Shown here: piece by piece, positions 1-11,221 of the stretch
Position numbering within the stretch: the stretch's first letter is position 1
Layout of the letters: each line of letters starts with the position of its first letter
NCBI GenBank assembly: GCA_019925795.1
Contig: CM034300.1
Coordinates: 72,953,021 to 73,017,020 of the forward strand
Reading direction: 5' to 3'
Length of the DNA stretch: 64,000 nucleotides
DNA from: Dendrobium chrysotoxum
Lineage: Eukaryota; Streptophyta; Magnoliopsida; Asparagales; Orchidaceae
The notes under the pieces: model-generated
What the model saw: only the letters and a program-made list of their open reading frames with translations
Database searches by the model: none
Told to the model about the DNA's origin: nothing
Program-made: the position numbers and the translations under genes

Positions 1-80
1 CTAAATTTGCCAATTATATCTGAAACCTTCCGTTCTTGTGAGTCGATAATACAAACTGTTGCTTATTTATGTTTTGATAG

Positions 81-295
81 GTGCTGGTGGCAACTGAAGG
101 GTGGTTGGTGGGACGAGGACACACAACCCAGCACACCAGTTCTCTTGCATATGCGCCTCTTTTGTTCATGAGTGGCCCTGTTGCAGTTCCATTGGTGGCA
201 TGAAGCTAAAGACCAAGTACACCAGCTTAATTCTTTTGGCGCAATAGATTCAAGTGCTCTTGAGTTTAGAGCTGAATGAAGACTTCAATCACAGT
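81..295 (+). CDS. possible terminal exon of an unrecognised gene (partial)
   Basis: Two overlapping readings are possible and I cannot choose between them. After an AG at 79-80 a frame stays open for 40 codons to a TGA at 201-203; it contains RGHTTQHTSSLAYAPLLF and is hydrophobic near its end. Alternatively, a better pyrimidine-rich acceptor (TTGCAG, ending at 186) opens a second frame containing FHWWHEAKDQVHQLNSFGAI, which stops at about 293-295. Either would be the 3' end of a gene whose body lies left of the window. The downstream sequence is moderately GC-balanced and reads like a 3' UTR, with AATAAA near 715. I do not recognise the product. Confidence 0.35.
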
Positions 296-1162
296 GCCAT
301 CGTGATATATATTGACCAGTTCCTGTTTTCGTGGTCTGAACTTTCGGCCCCAGAAACCCCTTTCATGCCAATACGATCAGAAGAGTTGCAGGAGCAGCAG
401 CCGGGATTCCCTTGAGCCTATTCTCAGGTGATTCTGAGATACAAAGCTAAATTCCTTATTTTTCATGTGAAGGTGGCTAAAAGCATTAAATTGGCTTATT
501 TTGTTGCATCATGAAGTTGCCCATCTGGCATTCTTTACCAGCTACCAGATGGTTTATTGCGCTGTAATTTTGGATTTGAAATTATCATTTAGCTTTAGTG
601 AATTTACGATTATATTTGCTTTAAAATTTTTTATTAATTTTGAAAAGAAAAAATTATGATCAAATTTTTAGCCCCGTTGGACTTTTAAAGGTATATTCAT
701 TTTGAGATGTTTATAAATAAAATTATTTGTGTATTGTGTTCATCTTAAAGTATTTTTATGGCCTTTAAAGCACCCTATGTCTATCATTTTTATGATTTTT
801 AAAAGAACAATTCTTGTAAGTGGATAATGATGCATTAATAGCTGCCAAAACTATTAATGCAATTCTTTGGGTTCACTTGAACCAAATTCTCTCCAAATCT
901 TGCTCGAATTCTAGTTAAGACCCTAAAATAGCTTCCAAAACTAGCCCAGCCCACTTGGTCTAACCCAATTTTGGTCTCTTCAACTCTATTAGAATGATTT
1001 CCTGACATAGTTTGGGGGACATGGCAGCGCTCTCTTAGATTGTACCGAACTGTGTTGAAATGATTAGGAAGAATCATCAGATTGAGATATAAATAGTAGC
1101 GCCTCTAATGGGAATCAGTTGCACAATGTGATCTACTACTCTCCATCCCTATAGCTCTATCT
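296..1162. other. probable 3' UTR and intergenic sequence
   Basis: No convincing gene is visible. The first 400 bases may be the 3' UTR of the preceding candidate exon. From about 820 the sequence becomes more GC-balanced and may be older flank of the copia fragment that follows. Short open frames here show no family motif. Confidence 0.4.
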
Positions 1163-1353
1163 TGTTAGTATACACGTATGAATCTGTGGCATAGCTTAGG
1201 ATAGAATGTACCTAGGTCCTCTGTATCGTTTAGTTTCTATAAATAATAACCTGTACCGCTCTACATAAACATATATGAATTTCTATTTCTTCTTTCTTCC
1301 TTCTGTCTTCCTTCCTTCTGTCTTCGTGTTCATCTCAGCCAGCCTGGTTCGCA
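1163..1353 (+). repeat. 5' LTR of a Ty1/copia fragment
   Basis: It starts TGTTAGTATACACG and ends TTCGCA, the TG...CA limits expected of an LTR, over about 191 bp. A TATA-like box, TATAAATAATAA, lies near 1239. The next bases are a recognisable primer-binding site, which fixes the 3' edge. No matching 3' LTR was found, so the element is truncated. Confidence 0.6.
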
Positions 1354-1365
1354 TGGTACAGAGCA
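1354..1365 (+). other. primer-binding site (tRNA-Met type)
   Basis: TGGTACAGAGC directly follows the LTR. The usual plant copia site is TGGTATCAGAGC, complementary to initiator tRNA-Met; this copy lacks one base. Its position against the CA end of the LTR supports the call. Confidence 0.6.
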
Positions 1366-1371
1366 GCATCC

Positions 1372-1800
1372 ATGGCAGAACAAGATTCGGCTACATCTCA
1401 TCAGCCCCAATCAATCATATCTTCCACCCTCTCACCGTTCAACATTCCACCAGGTTTGAAGTTCTTGATTTCAAATCTCAAGAACTTGGTTCCCACCCAA
1501 CTCACAGCCGATACATACGCCATCTGGCGCCTCCAACTCCTCCACCATTTGAGCTCTATCTTTCGTCACCAATCAATCCCTAACCCCTTTTTCAATTCTA
1601 ACATGAAAACCCTCCAAGCTCCAACAAGGTTTTCATGGAAAAATCACCAAAGTTGATTCAGACATCCTCTGGCAAAGCTCGACTAGAGCCCCTATGGATC
1701 AAGGCATGCTTCACCTTACCAAAAACTTGTGAATCAGCCCTGGAATGGTATTCATCTGCCCTCTTGATCCTTCTCAATCCCTTACATTGAAAAGATTATT
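1372..1800 (+). pseudogene. truncated Ty1/copia gag
   Basis: An ATG 18 bases after the LTR opens a 94-codon frame. Its middle (LVPTQLTADTYAIWRLQLL) resembles the N-terminal signature of plant copia gag proteins, in which a Leu/Pro-Thr segment precedes a conserved Tyr-x-x-Trp. A stop follows at about 1654. Weak similarity continues in a shifted frame to about 1800, then nothing. No protease, integrase, reverse transcriptase or RNase H follows, so this is a dead 5' fragment. The call rests on the LTR, primer-binding site and gag start being in the right order. Confidence 0.55.
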
Positions 1801-2579
1801 GGACATCCCTCTCGACCGAAGGAATTTTGATAAATGACTCGTGTGTTTTTGCTGGAGATAGGAGACAAAGGGATCATCGATCATTCCCTTTGAATAGAGC
1901 GAATGACATTAAACTGATCATATAAGAAATCTTGCAACTATCTCGTGTTATTATAGGGGTCAATTCTGCATGGATCACACGATCTTGCCTCTACCCTTTA
2001 TGTATTATGCTCGATATTTTCTTTTCCTTGAAATATCATAGAGAACAAAATGAGCACAATCAACTCAGTAGGCTTCTTTTTCTAATTGATCACGTATATC
2101 TATATCTATTTTAAAATATAATTAGAAGGATAGTAAAGAATAAACGAAGTACTAGTATAACATAGATTTTTGGGGTTTTAATGTATACTCGCAGTTACCA
2201 CTTGTACTTATAAATCCATTTTACATAGAAGTTTTTAGATACATCACAAAACACTTGCTATCAAAGGCTTACTTGTATTTGACTTTAATATTTCATTATA
2301 GTTCATATAGAAATTCAAAAAATTTTAATATTCAGTTCAAAATATTACTTATATTTAACTTATACATATGCAATGTAATAATTATAATGCACATGTCGTG
2401 ATGCATGTATACAACTCCACTTATGTATAATATATTATCAGAATCTAAGTAATTTTATGTTAACGATCATTAATTTTAGTTTACTAGTAATTATGAGTCT
2501 GAGAATGTTTAATGGGGCTTGAATGAATCAAGGTTTAAGGTCTAAGAAATGAAAATGCAAAGTAAGTAATTTATTCTGT
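1801..2579. other. AT-rich intergenic sequence
   Basis: No gene, clear repeat edge or RNA motif is visible. Confidence 0.5.
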
Positions 2580-4290
2580 GGACACTGTGACACCAGGTTG
2601 TAGCGAGCTCTTGAGAAAATTGACAGAAAAATAACTTTGGTTGTGTGATGTGGCATCGGGAAAGCGCTACTGCAATCTCAAGTGAGGATATTCTGGGAGC
2701 ATCGAGAAGGTTCTCTGGGAGTATAGCAGTGCTGGGAAAGCAAGCACAGTAGTGTTAGGTCAAAATATTAGAATTATAATATTAAAATATCTAAAGCCAT
2801 TTTTGCACAAACCATTCCACCCAGTCATTGTCAGAGAAGAAGAGAGGAGGAGGAGGAGAAAAGGAAAGAGAAAGGTGGAGAGAAGAATTTGGAGGCCAAA
2901 ACTTGGGATTCGCCTGTTAGGCCTGTTCAGGAAATTAATTATAGAGCTCAATGTAGACTCCTAAACCCTTGTACTAGATTTCAATTCCAATTAATTTATA
3001 CAAGGATATGAATGAAAATGTATTTTCTCCAATTTTACAAAGTTCTCATCATATGATTTTTAATATGTTATTGTATTTCTTACTATAAACGTTATATGAA
3101 ATTAAATTTCCAACAATTAATTTTTCCTACACGAATTTATGAGTATATTATTAAATTGAGGCTTTTCTGGCAGCTGTAGTAGTTATATGAAAGTCTTGAA
3201 ATATTCATGTAAATGTTCCTCTAATATTATAAATTGAAAAAAGAAAGTTGAACAAGTGTTCTGTTTTACAAGTAATATGACATTTTACTAGCAATTTTCG
3301 CATCATCTAAATATTGCATTTGATGTCTAATTTTATTACTATTAAATTGTATTTGCATCCTGCATAACATGACATTGGAATATTCTAAAATGTGAAAATG
3401 TACTTTTTTGTTATATTACAAGGGCCCTAAAAGTACTCTTCTAGTCTCATATGTCTGATGCAAATATGGGAGAGATTCTAGCCCCACTTGTTGTAAGTAG
3501 ATGTAAGAGATTATGATATACTGTAAGTACTCTTCTGATCCCATATATCTAATGCATATGTGTGAGGGGTTGTGGCCTAACTTACTAATGTAGGTGTGGA
3601 AAGTAAAGGGAGATATAAGTAGAATTGGAGTTATAAGCAAATATCGAGACATGCATTATAATTATTACATTTCATATGTTAATGTTTCTAATAAATTGAG
3701 TTTAAGAAATGTTTTGAAACATGCATTAGCACACTATGAACTTATGTATGAATTCTGATGAAAAATTGAAAGTGAAAATAAAATGTAAATGAACCTATGA
3801 GAATAAGTATTCTGATATATCAGAACTTTTGTGATAGTGGTTATCTTGGTATAAGTGGTAGCCCTAAAAATAGATATGTATTGGAATTTTGATAAATTTA
3901 TGTTTTGCTTATACTTAGTTATTTTGTATGTCTTTATTTTTTGTAATTAATTATTTTTAATATTTAAGTAGGATATTAATATTTGTGATGGGTGAAGGAG
4001 GGAGTCTAATGAGCTGGTCGATCTCACTTTGTTTCTTTTAAATGTTTCAGTAAAAGGAAAGGGCCCAATTGAGTAGACGAGTATAGAAGCTGGCTTCTGA
4101 GTGCTAGTGTTTGAGGTATTGATTTTGTAATCCAAATTTATTATTTTGATGTATAAACATTTTGAGCGGGATTGTTGTACTAATGTTTTGATGAAATGAA
4201 AGTTGACTATACAACTTTTATATTTTAAAATTTTAGTATCTCTGTTTGTTGTTATTGGTCGAGGAGTTGATTAATTATAGATTTAAGTCC
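2580..4290 (+). repeat. LTR-like repeat arm, plus orientation
   Basis: The stretch from TGTGACACCAGG (about 2588) through a GA-rich leader (2835-2890) to about 3640 is clearly related to the reverse complement of 4290-5400. Shared blocks include ATTAAAATATCT followed by a purine tract, TTTTTCCTA and TGAAATATTCATGTAAATGT. A TATA-like AT block followed by a GA-rich leader suits an LTR promoter. The part from 3640 to 4290 lacks an obvious partner and may be the 3' part of this arm. No coding region remains. Confidence 0.45.
3424..3612. repeat. two diverged tandem units of about 105 bp
   Basis: AGTACTCTTCT plus a following TCxxATATxTxTxATGCA block occurs at about 3430 and again at about 3525, each followed by a similar GA- and GT-rich segment. 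Confidence 0.45.
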
Positions 4291-5400
4291 AATCCTTCTA
4301 TTAGATACTAAGTTGTCACAACTTCTACTTATGTCTCCCTTTAACCACCCACACCCGTTTATAGCAAGTCGATTCAAAATCAAGTCGATTCAAAATCAAA
4401 ATAGAACAGTGTCACACAACATCCCACACATGCTTTAAGCAAGTTGGTCTAGAATCTCTCACACATCCTCACTAGGCAGATAGGGTCAGAACAAAACATA
4501 TAGGACCATTATAACATATTAGATAGTGCACTTTTTCACATATCACATTCTAATGTCATGCTACAAACAATATAACTACAATAGTAACTAAGTTATGAAT
4601 TCAATTTAGTACTCAGATAATGCATGAATTGCTGGCAAAAGCCATATTGCATATATAACATTAAACACAGTGCATTGAGCAATTCTTGTTCAATTCTCAA
4701 CTTCAGAGGGATATTCATATGAATATTTTAAGACTTTTATGTAACTCTTGTAATTGTCAGAAAAGTCTCAATCAAATTATATACTTAAAAATTTGCATAG
4801 GAAAAATAAATCGGTAAAAATTTGATTTCTTATAGCCAAAAAGTTCAGAGTAAAGCTTACAACAACATATTAAAATTCATGTGGTTAAAACATCGTGAAA
4901 TTGGAAAAAAAAAACACATTTTTATTTTAACTTTTCATAAAACTATTTGAATTGAAATAAGAGATGGAGTACAAAAGCCTACCTTATGATCTATAAAATT
5001 CCTAACTTGTCCGATGGACAAATCTCGAGCTTGGCCGCCAAAATTCCTCTCTTCCTTTCTCTCTCCTCTTCTCTTCTCCTCCTTCCCCAACAAAATGGTT
5101 GGGTGAGGGGTTAGGGTGAATTATTTAATGGTTTAAGATATTTTAATTATATAAAATCCACTAATTTGATATAGCGCCATGATGCTAGGCTCCTTAGCGC
5201 TGCAGTGCCAAATCTAATCTTCTTGATTCCCCCAAAATATTTTCAAACAGAGAGCATGATGACACGTTGACACCACCTAGCGCCGTAGCACACATTCAAA
5301 CTCATCCTTCCTTCCAAAGCTCAATGCCACAATGCTGCTCACTCAATGCCATGGCACATCCAGAGAATTTCATAAATTGAAATTCACTACTCCAATCTAC
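4291..5400 (-). repeat. LTR-like repeat arm, minus orientation
   Basis: Read on the minus strand this repeats 2580-3640 in the same order: a segment with GCGCTA motifs, ATTAAAATATCTTAAACC, a purine-rich leader, then the TTTTTCCTATG and AAAATATTCATATGAATAT blocks, ending near AAGGGAGACATAAGTAGAAG. Divergence is moderate with many small indels. The two arms lie in opposite orientation and nearly abut. Confidence 0.45.
4366..4397 (+). repeat. 16-bp direct duplication
   Basis: AAGTCGATTCAAAATC occurs twice in tandem. Confidence 0.8.
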
Positions 5401-5880
5401 TTCCTGATTTGCCTAAAGACTCACTAAACATTATTGGACTCATTATTACTTATCAAATACAAGATTAAATAAATATTAACTATAATTACCAAGGTTCTGA
5501 TTGAAGGTTATTACATAATTGGCCCCAAATTTATTTGAAGAGTTCTATGAGTATCCTAGACCCCTCTGAATTTATCAAAGGGATTTGGGCTGTGCTTTTG
5601 GTTATAACGCAAATTCTATGTCAAAAACTCTTGAAATAAAAATAAAATAAAATAATCATAATTATATTAAAGCAACCCTTAAATTTTGAGGCAAAATTTA
5701 AATTAATCCTCTAATCTTCTTGATCAAAGGGAAATTTTTTTAAACAATAATTAAATCACCTTCATAATTAATTATAGAAATTATGCCAAAAATGTTCAAA
5801 AAAAAAAGTCTCATTTTAATTCCAAATGACTTCAAAATCTTAGATATTGAAATTGAGGGTGATAAGAATCTCCGATTTTA
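5401..5880. other. AT-rich intergenic sequence
   Basis: No gene or repeat structure is visible. Confidence 0.5.
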
Positions 5881-6433
5881 CTTTAAGAGCTATTTGGTTA
5901 GAAGTAAAAAAGGGTGTAAAGTAAAGTGAACTGAGGAGTTTTCAAAAGTTTGGTGTTTTGGTTGGATAAAAAAGAAATGCAAAATAAAGTAGAGTAAATA
6001 TAGCGTAAAATAATTTAGTTCATTTTTGAGGTATATGGTTCTCACCCAATTTTGAACGACCATAGTTTACATTGCAAGCTCGGTCATAATCGGTTGACGG
6101 TTGCCACCCACTATCGGTCACCACCTTTGTCGTCAGCCGCCACTCACTGTCAGTGACAACCCACAGTAATCACCCGTTGCCGGCCCTACCGCCATCGTAG
6201 TTGCAACCACGCCCAGACGCCACTGTCGTCGATTGCCACCTGCAGGTCGCCATCATCTTTAAACTTTACATTACATTCATATTACTTCAAACAAAATAAA
6301 AAAATTTATTCACATATATTTATTTTACACTCATCTAAAAAATTCTACAGTATTCATTTTACACTGTATTCATTTTATACTACATTCCTTTTATACTGCA
6401 TTCCTTTTTTAGCCAACAAAGCAGCCCTTAAAG
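5881..6433. mobile_element. MITE with GC-rich core, about 553 bp
   Basis: The left end CTTTAAGAGCTATTTGGTTA pairs with the right end, whose reverse complement is CTTTAAGGGCTGCTTTGTTG. Subterminal TTTACACT and GTAAAGTAAA motifs repeat toward both ends. The middle (about 6060-6255) is strikingly GC-rich with CCGCCA and TCGTCG motifs. No transposase is present, so it is non-autonomous. Similar structures occur near 10500-10931 and 17794-18269. Confidence 0.6.
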
Positions 6434-7337
6434 AGATTTTGAGATGATTTGATTAGAAAATTTTAAAACCTTATTAATAGCTTAGGATGGGAACCTTATG
6501 GATTTAACTTTTTAAAAAAATTATAAATAATCTAGATAAAATCATAGTGAATATAAAAATAGCTTTCACAGAGCCTCAATGAATAATGGGAACAAGAAAA
6601 CAATAGTTTCAAAGTACTTCTAAATAAGAAAATAGGATTTCCTATTTTTTTAGATTAATGTAATTTTTAAATTAATAAATCATAATAAATTCGAAATAAT
6701 TCTAAATGAGCTCAAATTCTTAGAAAGTGATCCTTAAAATCTCAAAAGGTTTGCAGTTCAAATTTCATAAAAATTGGACCTCATTTAGGGGGTTAACAAC
6801 CAAATCCTAAACCCTAAATAGCAAATGAAAATTTTTAAAATATTTCCAAATAATTCCAAAATTTATGTGATGTTTTTGAGATTAAAATTATTGCATAAAT
6901 TGTTGACAACATCTAAATCTAAAATGAAAATTAACAATCTACATGTTTAATAATAGAAGAATTAAATAACCTAAAAATAAAAAAAAATTATTAAAATTTT
7001 AAAAATTAAAAATTCATTTCTATGAACTCATGAAATTTCATAGAATAATAAATCAAATAATTTGCAACCTCATCAAGCTTTTTTTTTTCTTTTTTTTATC
7101 TAACCTCATCAAGCTTAGCTTGAATAAAGTGTTAGCTCATAAATTCCTAAATAAATGTCTTAAAAAACCAAAAATTATATGGTGCTAATATAAAAGAAAA
7201 CCCTATATATATTTGTATTAAAATGTTCAAGTTTAATTATGTGATAGTGATATCTCTTCTTTATTTGCTGTAGGTGTTATAACTATAAAAGGAATTGAAG
7301 ACTTGAGAAGGATTTTGTGTTTAGTTGTCTATTAAGG
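6434..7337. other. AT-rich intergenic sequence
   Basis: Only AT-rich sequence with poly-T and poly-A runs is seen, and no gene. Confidence 0.5.
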
Positions 7338-7456
7338 CTTCATTTGGGACGGCTTTCTTACTGCTTCTTAAATCAGCTTTTTAGTATAAAAATTAAAATT
7401 TTTGTCTAAAAAGTTACTTTAAGAGCAATAAAAAAGCCGTCCCATCCCAAATGAAG
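7338..7456. mobile_element. short palindromic foldback element (about 120 bp)
   Basis: The left arm CTTCATTTGGGACGGCTTT pairs with a right arm ending AAGCCGTCCC...CCAAATGAAG. The inner arms (CTTTTTAGTATAAAAATT) also pair, so almost the whole unit folds. It is the best-preserved member of a family found at ten or more places in the window. Confidence 0.8.
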
Positions 7457-7574
7457 TAATAATATGACTAATTATTGATTATGTAGTTGGATGTACTGAT
7501 GATACTAAAGCTTATTGAAATGCTTCCCGATAAGCTAAGTTGTTAGTATACTTGGTGCCCTTAATTTTAATGCC

Positions 7575-7577
<3 letters not shown>

Positions 7578-7620
<43 letters not shown>

Positions 7621-7624
7621 TTAT
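7578..7624. repeat. (TTA)n microsatellite
   Basis: About fifteen uninterrupted TTA triplets. Confidence 0.95.
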
Positions 7625-8151
7625 TTTTAAGTTAGAGATCTCCTTTTATGGATTTACTTTTATATTAATAAAAATATCTCTTAAAATAGTTAAGAGAGGA
7701 GAGAGAGGATGTAGCTTAAAAATATATATTTTTTAATAATTAGTATAATGCAAATGCTCTAAAACTTATATGGTGCATTTATTCTCATATGGAGCATAAA
7801 TTTTGCTTAAGATGTTGTGAATGAATATATTAAAAACAATAAAATTTTAATAAAAATTGTTAAGCATATTCAATTGTGGCATCCAAATTAAATTGAATGA
7901 TTAGAATAATGTTAAATTCAAATTTGTCTGTGGATAATATCTTGGCCTTGCAAAATCTGGTGCTAATAGTAGAGAACTAGAAAGAAAAAAAGTGGTAGAG
8001 AATAGGAGAGAATATGTGTGTTTTTATTGCCCTAAAATAGAGAGGTTGAGATAAATAAGTTGTTGTAGCCTTAAGCTTATTCTCTGGCCCTCTATTTATA
8101 AATAAGAGTAGAGGGAAAATTATATAAAAAGAATTTTATTAATGTTTAAGT
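7625..8151. other. AT-rich intergenic sequence
   Basis: No gene or clear element is seen. Confidence 0.5.
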
Positions 8152-8262
8152 ATTTTGTTTTTTGGATATTTAGGCCAATTAAGATAAGGTGAACCCAAAA
8201 TTTCTTAGTTGGCAGCCAAAACTCCCAACCAATAGATCAAAATGAGCTGAATGACATAATAT
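8152..8262 (-). mobile_element. tRNA-derived SINE fragment
   Basis: On the minus strand it reads GATCTATTGGTTGGGAGTTT, then a B-box-like GGGTTCACCTT, then a tail containing CCTAAATATCCAAAAAAC. The same head, B box and tail occur in the SINE at 39700-39843. It is truncated at its 5' end. Confidence 0.55.
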
Positions 8263-8367
8263 GGTCTAAGAAAATCTTGTCATAATATGAGATATTCTAA
8301 TTATATCTCATTATTTATGTGAGATATGTGTTAAGACTAATTAGATGTAAGATTAGCTCATATGTAG

Positions 8368-8522
8368 GAGAAATTATTATGTGCAGTCATCGAACTGTTC
8401 GGAGGCGAATCAGGATGCCCCACGTCACCCGGTACACAACAATAATATACAACAAAATGATAATGTGTCACATCCTGATTCGCTTCTGGACAGCATCCGA
8501 TGACTACACGTAATAATTTCTC
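8368..8522. mobile_element. foldback MITE, 155 bp
   Basis: The end GAGAAATTATTATGTGCAGT pairs with a right end whose reverse complement is GAGAAATTATTACGTGTAGT. A second inner pair (AGGCGAATCAGGATG with CATCCTGATTCGCTT) makes a two-step hairpin. It is related to the elements at 48783-49009 and 49014-49422. Confidence 0.75.
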
Positions 8523-8574
8523 GATATGTGACCACTTATTAGTCTGATCAAATATAATTGACCCATAAGATTGA

Positions 8575-8692
8575 CTTCTTTTAGCCATAATATTTTTTAG
8601 AATTTGACTTTTAACAAGACACAATGGAGAAAAATGATTCATGTAGCCGACCCCATGTAGTGGGATAAAAGTTTGATGTTGTTGTTGTTGTA
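8575..8692 (+). mobile_element. 3' tail of an RTE-type LINE
   Basis: It contains ATGTAGCCGACCCCATGTAG, GTGGGATAAAAGTTTGATG and then (TTG)n, the typical 3' end of plant RTE LINEs. Only the tail is left. Confidence 0.65.
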
Positions 8693-9537
8693 AAGTATAT
8701 AAGACAAAGTAACATTATTAATTCCATGGTACTTATGATTCCCTTGAATATAACATGCAATATAATAGATTTTTGAAAAATATATGTACTCAGTGGGATG
8801 TGAAAGTCAGTCCTCAAATAGGAAAATATCCATTTTCAGTATTGATTAGCACAGTGAATGAGAAAAAAAAATGCAAATATGAGTGATGGGTTAGCTCAAA
8901 ACAGAAGCTGGCAGGTGTTACTGCCCTGTAGCTGTAGCAATGTAGCAATCAATAATTACTCTAATAGAAAGGAGTTTGGATCTCAATTGGGGGTAGACTC
9001 TACCTATTTAGATTTGTCATTTAGGCTTTCTTTGTGATATTTTTTTTTAAGACCATCAATTCAGTTTCTATTTGAATAATATTTTTTTACTATTTTTTTT
9101 TTAAATTTGCTAGGAAGCTTTCTTTTAAAATGACTTTCAAAAGAGTTTTTTTTTCCAATAATTTTATAATCACTTTTATAAAAAGTTATAGCTGTTTCAA
9201 AGATATCCATAGAATATTTTTGTTTTTGGCTTCACCTGGGCCTCAACTCTGAGTTTGCTTTGTGGGTTACTCTTTTTGATTGATCGTCTATTTTGCTGCA
9301 TGCTCACACTATGATTTTATATGGGATAATTTTTTTACTGTTTTGCTTTTCATATCGTAACCGCAATTTCTATTTAATCACTGTTTTTTTGTTGCGTTCA
9401 ACAAAAATTTGTCCAAAAAAGCTGCTTTCCAACAGCTTTAAGTTTCTTTCTCTACAATAATTTTACAAAGCAGTAAGAAAGCCATCCCAAATGAAGCCTA
9501 TTTTTTTGCTGGCCTTTTGCTGTAGAGCCAACACTCG
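8693..9537. other. intergenic sequence with a decayed foldback half-arm
   Basis: No gene is seen. Near 9470-9500 the sequence AGTAAGAAAGCCATCCCAAA matches the right arm of the 120-bp foldback family; its left partner is diverged. Confidence 0.4.
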
Positions 9538-9648
9538 GGTTTCATCTGGAATAACTTTTTTACTGCTTTATAATAATTTTTTTTCAAAAAAATTGTATAC
9601 TAAAAAGTTATTTTAAAAAATAATTAAAAAGCTGTCCAAATGAAACCT
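9538..9648. mobile_element. short palindromic foldback element
   Basis: GGTTTCATCTGGAATAACTT pairs with AAAAAGCTGTCCAAATGAAA, and the internal TACTAAAAAGTTATTTT segment is shared with the family. Confidence 0.65.
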
Positions 9649-9990
9649 TAGTTGTACTGTGTTTGAATGTTAGCTGTAGCTCTTCCTTGCTTGTAATTGT
9701 TTGTTCATGGTTTCTACTGTAATTTGTTCGGTGATATCCCAAATTATTTTCACCTCTAGTTTTCGTAGAAGCTGCTGCTATTGAGTTTGAATGATCATAT
9801 GAATAATTATTAGATGTTTTTATCTATTCTGATAGCTATTCAGTTTGGTTCCCAACAATACTATCTTATTGCTTTTGGCGGAAGTACTATTTTGTGGTCC
9901 CTGTAACTGTAATTATCTGTCAAATTCCTGTAACTATGCAGTTCCTCCAACTTGTTGTATTTGGAATTGGGGTATCTATCAGCTCTCTTT

Positions 9991-10168
9991 TTTTTAGGAG
10001 GCGCATAACGGCATAATTATGAGCCTAGCAGCCACTAACCCATAAGTGCTGGACCCACACTTATTTTCTACTGACCGAAGGAGTTGCGCCGCTTAAGAGA
10101 GGAATCGAACGTGGGTTGGAGGTTCCCAACCACGCTCGCCCACCAACCAAACTAAGCCCGGTGGATTC
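9991..10168 (-). mobile_element. tRNA-derived SINE
   Basis: On the minus strand the sequence begins CCACCGGGCTTAGTTTGGTT, an A-box-like start, followed by a B box (GTTCGATTCC) about 45 bases on, and ends in an A-run (9991-9998 on the plus strand as T). It lacks the acceptor-stem pairing of a tRNA gene and has an unrelated body, as expected of a SINE. It is a different family from the one at 39700. Confidence 0.6.
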
Positions 10169-10298
10169 CTTTAACTTGTAATTCATTCATTTGATTCTTG
10201 TGTGCTGTTGTGAATTGATGTAGAAAAATGTACATCTTTCCCCAAATTTTAAAATTGTCTCACAACTAATTGTATATGATCAATTTAGGCTTAGAGCA

Positions 10299-10415
10299 TT
10301 ATATTGTTCCAATTTAGTACCTCGATTATGCAAAATAGATTCAAAATGGTCCATTAGGGACTAACTTGGAATCTATTTTGTATCATCGAGGGACTAAATT
10401 TGGATCAAGTTTATA
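10299..10415. repeat. stem-loop MITE-like palindrome
   Basis: ATTTAGTACCTCGATTATGC pairs with a segment ending ATCGAGGGACTAAATTTGG, giving a stem of about 45 bp with few mismatches around a loop of about 25 bases. Confidence 0.6.
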
Positions 10416-10442
10416 TCATAATAAAATGAGGTGATTTTCGAG

Positions 10443-10485
10443 CAACAACAACAATAACATTAAGCCTTTATCCTGCCATGTGACA
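10443..10485 (-). mobile_element. RTE LINE 3' tail remnant
   Basis: AACAACAACAATAACATTAA followed by GCCTTTATCCTGCCATGTG is the reverse complement of the RTE tail (GGATAAAGGCTT...TTGTTG). Confidence 0.5.
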
Positions 10486-10499
10486 AATTTTAAGATGCT

Positions 10500-10931
10500 T
10501 TGGCACTACGTTAGCAACATATGAATAGTCCGGAGACTATTTTGAGAATATTTCTGCTTTGTGCTTTATCTGGTGGTGATGTTGTCCAGTGGTCGTGGTG
10601 GTGGCAGCAGCCGACAGTAGGTGGTGGCTAATTGTGGGGGGGGGGGGGGGGCAGACAGTCAAGATGTACGGCAATGAGTAGTGGTGCCTGTTGCCAGCAG
10701 TGGCCGGTGATGGCCAGCGGGTGGTGGCGGTCAAGCAAGTTTGCCTATGGTATACACAATTTTCATTCAAAACTGGACCAGTTTGATTAACTTCGAAACT
10801 GAAAAAAAAAAAGTTTACATTACATTTACTTTACTTTTTTTTACTTTATTTTACAACCAAACATAAAAATTTTTCAAAACCCCTACATTTAAAATAACTT
10901 TATACCACTTCGTATCCAACCAAATAGTCCC
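10500..10931. mobile_element. MITE with GC-rich core
   Basis: The right end, reverse-complemented, is GGGACTATTTGGTTGGAT, like the ends of the elements at 5881 and 17794. The core (10560-10740) is rich in GGTGGT and GCCGGTGATGG, and TTTACATTACATTTACTTTA lies in the subterminal region. The left end is diverged. A run of 16 G (10636-10651) interrupts the core. Confidence 0.5.
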
Positions 10932-11221
10932 ATATTTTGATATTGATTTATGAGTGATTGATTAAGTTAAAAATAGCTACAACTTATACATTTTATGATT
11001 TTGATTTCCTTATTTTAATTCTTTGATTTTTCTAATCATTATATGATCATTTAGTCAATTTCATGGTATTTTATGGTTTGAAGAAACAAATGATGGCTAA
11101 GAGATGGCCCAACCGAAGTGACTTAAGTTATTATAAATATACTATTTGCTACATCCCAGCATATTAATAGCAAGAGAGAGGATTTAAAGTCTTAATATTA
11201 CATAGAAGTACAAACAAATCA

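Noticed and set aside
7578..7624. Regularly spaced repeats as a CRISPR-like array
   Set aside because: It is a simple trinucleotide microsatellite; the genome is a plant and no spacer structure exists.
8319..8513. Short plus-strand frame
   Set aside because: It spans the foldback element at 8368-8522 and shows no protein motif.
10085..10150. Possible tRNA gene on the minus strand
   Set aside because: A and B boxes are present, but no acceptor or anticodon stem closes and the unit ends in an A-run; SINE is the better explanation.
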